Assembly (NCBI RefSeq): GCF_001306455.1
Contig: NZ_LGTQ01000009.1
Coordinates: forward strand, 434,001 to 498,000
DNA from: Jiulongibacter sediminis
GTDB taxonomy: Bacteria > Bacteroidota > Bacteroidia > Cytophagales > Spirosomataceae
DNA: 64,000 bases
Direction: 5' to 3'
This document shows, piece after piece, positions 62,275 through 64,000 of this stretch (within the stretch, counting starts at the first letter, position 1; each line of letters begins with the position of its first letter). The notes under the pieces are model-generated. The model searched no databases. It was not told where the DNA came from and was given only the letters and a program-made list of their open reading frames with translations. Position numbers and translations under genes: made by a program.

Positions 62275-62874
62275 ATGGAAACACTTCAAAATATCACCCC
62301 TTACGTTCCGGCTTTATTGCTGGGGGTGGCTTTGAGTGCGGCTTCGGGTTTCAGGATTTTTGTGCCGCTTTTTGTGGCGAATCTGGCGGCGAAATTCGGA
62401 CTGTTTTCGCTGGCCGATAATATGCTTTGGCTGGGTGAAACGCCGGCGACGATAGTGCTGGCAGTAGCCGTTGTTTTTGAGCTGGCAGCCTATTATGTGC
62501 CTATAGTGGATAATTTGCTGGATACCATCGCGGGGCCGGCGGCGGTATTGGCAGGCACCCTACTGACAAGCTCCTTTTTGCAAATTGATGACCCCGTTAT
62601 TCAATGGGGGCTTGGTCTTATTGCAGGTGGGGGAGTTGCTGGTACTATTCAGGCCGGTACTTCATTGCTGAGACTAGGAAGTACAAAGTTTACCGGCGGT
62701 ATTGGCAATAGTTTCCTTTCTTCTTTTGAGAATATCATGTCGGTGCTGGTCTCTCTTTTTGCCATCTGGATTCCCATTTTCATTGGCCTGATCGCCCTTT
62801 ATTTTGTGATTTGGGTCTGGCGGAAGCTGTATAAGCGGAGACAGCAAAAGCAAAACTCCAGAGAAATCTCCTAA
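62275..62874 (+). CDS. DUF4126-family integral membrane protein
   Basis: 199 residues, mostly hydrophobic, with about five predicted membrane helices (about 10-35, 55-85, 88-105, 110-135, 160-185) and a basic C-terminal tail (R-K-L-Y-K-R-R-Q-Q-K-Q). It starts L-L-L-G-V-A-L-S-A-A-S-G-F-R-I-F-V-P-L, with the A-S-G-x-R pattern typical of DUF4126. The C-terminal half repeats the amphipathic style of the first, including G-L-G-L-I-A-G-G-G-V-A-G-T-I-Q. Glycine and alanine density suggests tightly packed helices. Function is unknown. GC content is visibly higher than in the surrounding genes in its first half. Confidence 0.85.
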   Translation: METLQNITPYVPALLLGVALSAASGFRIFVPLFVANLAAKFGLFSLADNMLWLGETPATIVLAVAVVFELAAYYVPIVDNLLDTIAGPAAVLAGTLLTSSFLQIDDPVIQWGLGLIAGGGVAGTIQAGTSLLRLGSTKFTGGIGNSFLSSFENIMSVLVSLFAIWIPIFIGLIALYFVIWVWRKLYKRRQQKQNSREIS

Positions 62875-62951
62875 ACTTTCGTAGCACGACTAACTGAACT
62901 GAAGCGACTAAGGGTCTATGATTTAGTTCTCCGCTACAATTCTTAGCATTT

Positions 62952-62989
62952 TTTGCCGATTGCCCAATATTTTAGCAGATTTGTGCTAA
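62952..62989 (+). promoter_or_regulatory. Promoter with overlapping dyad operator for the XRE-S24 regulator
   Basis: TTTG at 62952-62955 and CAGATTTG at 62976-62983 (one mismatch to TAnnTTTG) are 20 bases apart. The -7 element lies inside a perfect inverted repeat: TTAGCA (62972-62977), 6-base spacer, TGCTAA (62984-62989). A further TTAGCA half-site is at 62943-62948, and AATAATTATT, a 10-base palindrome, follows at 62988-62997. The start codon is 20 bases downstream. This is the layout of an autorepressed regulator. Confidence 0.55.
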
Positions 62990-63009
62990 TAATTATTGCA
63001 GTATCGGAT

Positions 63010-63780
63010 ATGAAAAAAATCTGTAAGAACATCGCCCACCTGCGTCATTTACGCGGTTTATCTCAGGAAGCCCTGGCCGAAGAGCTCGGCATTACCCGCT
63101 CACGCCTCAGCTCCTGGGAAGAGCACCGGGCCGCTCCGCCGATTGATATGCTCATTGAGCTTTCAGATTATTTCCATATTTCGGTGGATTCCCTAGTTAA
63201 AATTGATCTCACCAAGGTCAATGACCTGCGTGACCTGCTGAAAATAGGAGGGAACCGCATCCTCTTTCCGGTTATGGTGGATCAGGATCAGAACGATCTC
63301 ATAGAACTGGTGCCACTGAAAGCCTCGGCCGGTTATCTGGATGGTTATGCCGATGCTGAGTTTATTGAGCAGCTGCCCCGTATCAGTTTGCCGTATGCCA
63401 CGCATGGCAAATACCGCGGCTTCCCAATCAAGGGAGACTCCATGCCACCGCTTACAGAAGGAGCCTATGTGATCGGTACGTACGTGGAGCAGCTGGATGA
63501 TATCAAAGACGGTAACACCTATATTGTACTTACACAAAATGACGGGCTGGTGTACAAACGTCTTTATAATACATTAGATAATACTGGCACAGTTCAGTTT
63601 CACTCTGATAACAAGGCTTATCTGCCGTATGAAGTTAAGGCAGAAGACATTTTTGAAGTCTGGTCTTTTGTGTGTAGTATAAATCCTACTGATGTACAGG
63701 TTTCAGACCTTATTTACACCGCTATTCAGGATATTCAAATGAAACTGGGAGAACGGGAGCTACAGGCCGGGAAAGCGTAA
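63010..63780 (+). CDS. XRE-family regulator with S24 (LexA/CI-like) autoprotease domain
   Basis: 256 residues. The ATG is chosen because the upstream TTG falls in the promoter. The N-terminal helix-turn-helix (about 6-62) is the Cro/CI type: L-S-Q-E-A-L-A-E-E-L-G-I-T-R-S-R-L-S-S-W-E. The C-terminal S24 domain (about 95-240) has the expected self-cleavage machinery: an Ala-Gly bond at A107-G108 (K-A-S-A-G-Y-L), nucleophile S144 in K-G-D-S-M-P-P-L, and general base K183 in V-Y-K-R-L-Y, spaced as in LexA (36-37 and 39 residues). It may therefore be inactivated by self-cleavage under DNA damage or another signal; many homologues in Bacteroidota have no known regulon. No SOS polymerase gene is adjacent. 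Confidence 0.92.
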   Translation: MKKICKNIAHLRHLRGLSQEALAEELGITRSRLSSWEEHRAAPPIDMLIELSDYFHISVDSLVKIDLTKVNDLRDLLKIGGNRILFPVMVDQDQNDLIELVPLKASAGYLDGYADAEFIEQLPRISLPYATHGKYRGFPIKGDSMPPLTEGAYVIGTYVEQLDDIKDGNTYIVLTQNDGLVYKRLYNTLDNTGTVQFHSDNKAYLPYEVKAEDIFEVWSFVCSINPTDVQVSDLIYTAIQDIQMKLGERELQAGKA

Positions 63781-63845
63781 AACAATACTGGCAGGTCTTT
63801 ATATTCATTGAAATTCTGGAGATATTTCGGGGTAAAACGCTATTC

Positions 63846-64000
63846 ATGGAAATTTTACGAACCGACTCTGAAAATCCGGACTTTCAAAAGCTTGTCAGCC
63901 AGCTTGATGCAGAACTTGCTGTCATTGATGGTGACGATCACGACTTTTACCATCAGTATAATGGTATCACAATGATCAAACATGCTGTGGTGATTTTTCA
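63846..64000 (+). CDS. GNAT-family N-acetyltransferase (3' end outside window)
   Basis: Only the first 51 codons are present. MEILRTDSENPDFQKLVSQL followed by D-A-E-L-A-V-I-D-G-D-D-H-D-F-Y is the typical start of a small GNAT acetyltransferase common in Bacteroidota; the acetyl-CoA site lies outside the window. The gene follows the XRE-S24 regulator by 65 bases on the same strand. The family call rests on the N-terminal pattern alone. Confidence 0.65.
   Translation, partial: MEILRTDSENPDFQKLVSQLDAELAVIDGDDHDFYHQYNGITMIKHAVVIF

Noticed and set aside
62953-63009. TTG start 19 codons upstream of the XRE-S24 ATG
   Set aside because: It lies within the predicted promoter and would add hydrophobic residues before the helix-turn-helix.

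Overview
The window is a chromosome segment of about 42% GC (estimated by eye) from a member of the Bacteroidota, most likely a marine Cytophagales bacterium of the Roseivirga/Fulvivirga/Marivirga type. The evidence is a SusC/SusD pair, DUF4249 lipoproteins, PorP/SprF-like proteins, type 9 secretion (T9SS) C-terminal sorting domains, many lipoproteins with carbohydrate-active enzymes, and two promoters that fit the Bacteroidota pattern TTTG-N20-TAnnTTTG. I saw no rRNA, tRNA, CRISPR array, insertion sequence or prophage. Genus level is an inference from gene content only.

Layout. 1-5.1 kb: end of a secreted T9SS protein, a SpoU/TrmH RNA methyltransferase, a secreted protein with a Pro/Asn/Asp linker, a GH16 beta-glucanase and a lamin-tail-domain protein. 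5.1-10.4 kb: a SusC/SusD uptake pair behind a good promoter and a long leader, closed by a strong terminator. 10.5-17.3 kb: two tandem paralogous FG-GAP/VCBS-ASPIC lipoproteins. 17.5-22.2 kb (minus strand): two DUF4249 lipoproteins followed by a TonB-dependent receptor. 22.3-28.1 kb (minus): 2-oxoglutarate dehydrogenase operon sucA-sucB-lpd. 28.3-44.4 kb (minus): a surface-adhesin locus made of an about 3,800-residue modular T9SS type B protein, then PorP/SprF-like, OmpA/PorE-like and a second PorP/SprF-like protein. 44.9-50.7 kb (minus): an outer membrane protein with a degenerate peptidase-like N-terminus, an FAD oxidoreductase, cytidylate kinase, a YceI-like lipoprotein and MiaA. 50.8-52.2 kb: DUF4230 protein and a membrane methyltransferase. 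52.2-57.5 kb (minus): LytS-type kinase, LytTR regulator, secreted YdjC/ChbG-like deacetylase, a small lipoprotein and a GH18 glycosidase. 57.7-64 kb: histone-deacetylase-like enzyme, small lipoprotein, ArgS (minus), YicC RNase, a degenerate short-repeat tract, DUF4126 membrane protein, an XRE-S24 regulator with a probable self-operator, and the start of a GNAT acetyltransferase.

How it fits together. Much of the window builds the cell surface and nutrient capture: TonB-linked transporters, surface lipoproteins, secreted glycosidases and a giant T9SS-exported adhesin lying next to outer-membrane partners of the type that accompany SprB-like substrates. The rest is housekeeping (TCA cycle, tRNA modification and charging, nucleotide kinase, RNA turnover). 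The most promising points for a second look are the giant adhesin locus with its hairpins between genes, the conserved five-cysteine cluster in both DUF4249 proteins, the inactivated peptidase domain fused to a barrel, the deacetylase/two-component ATGA-coupled operon beside a GH18 enzyme, and the S24 regulator whose dyad overlaps its own promoter.
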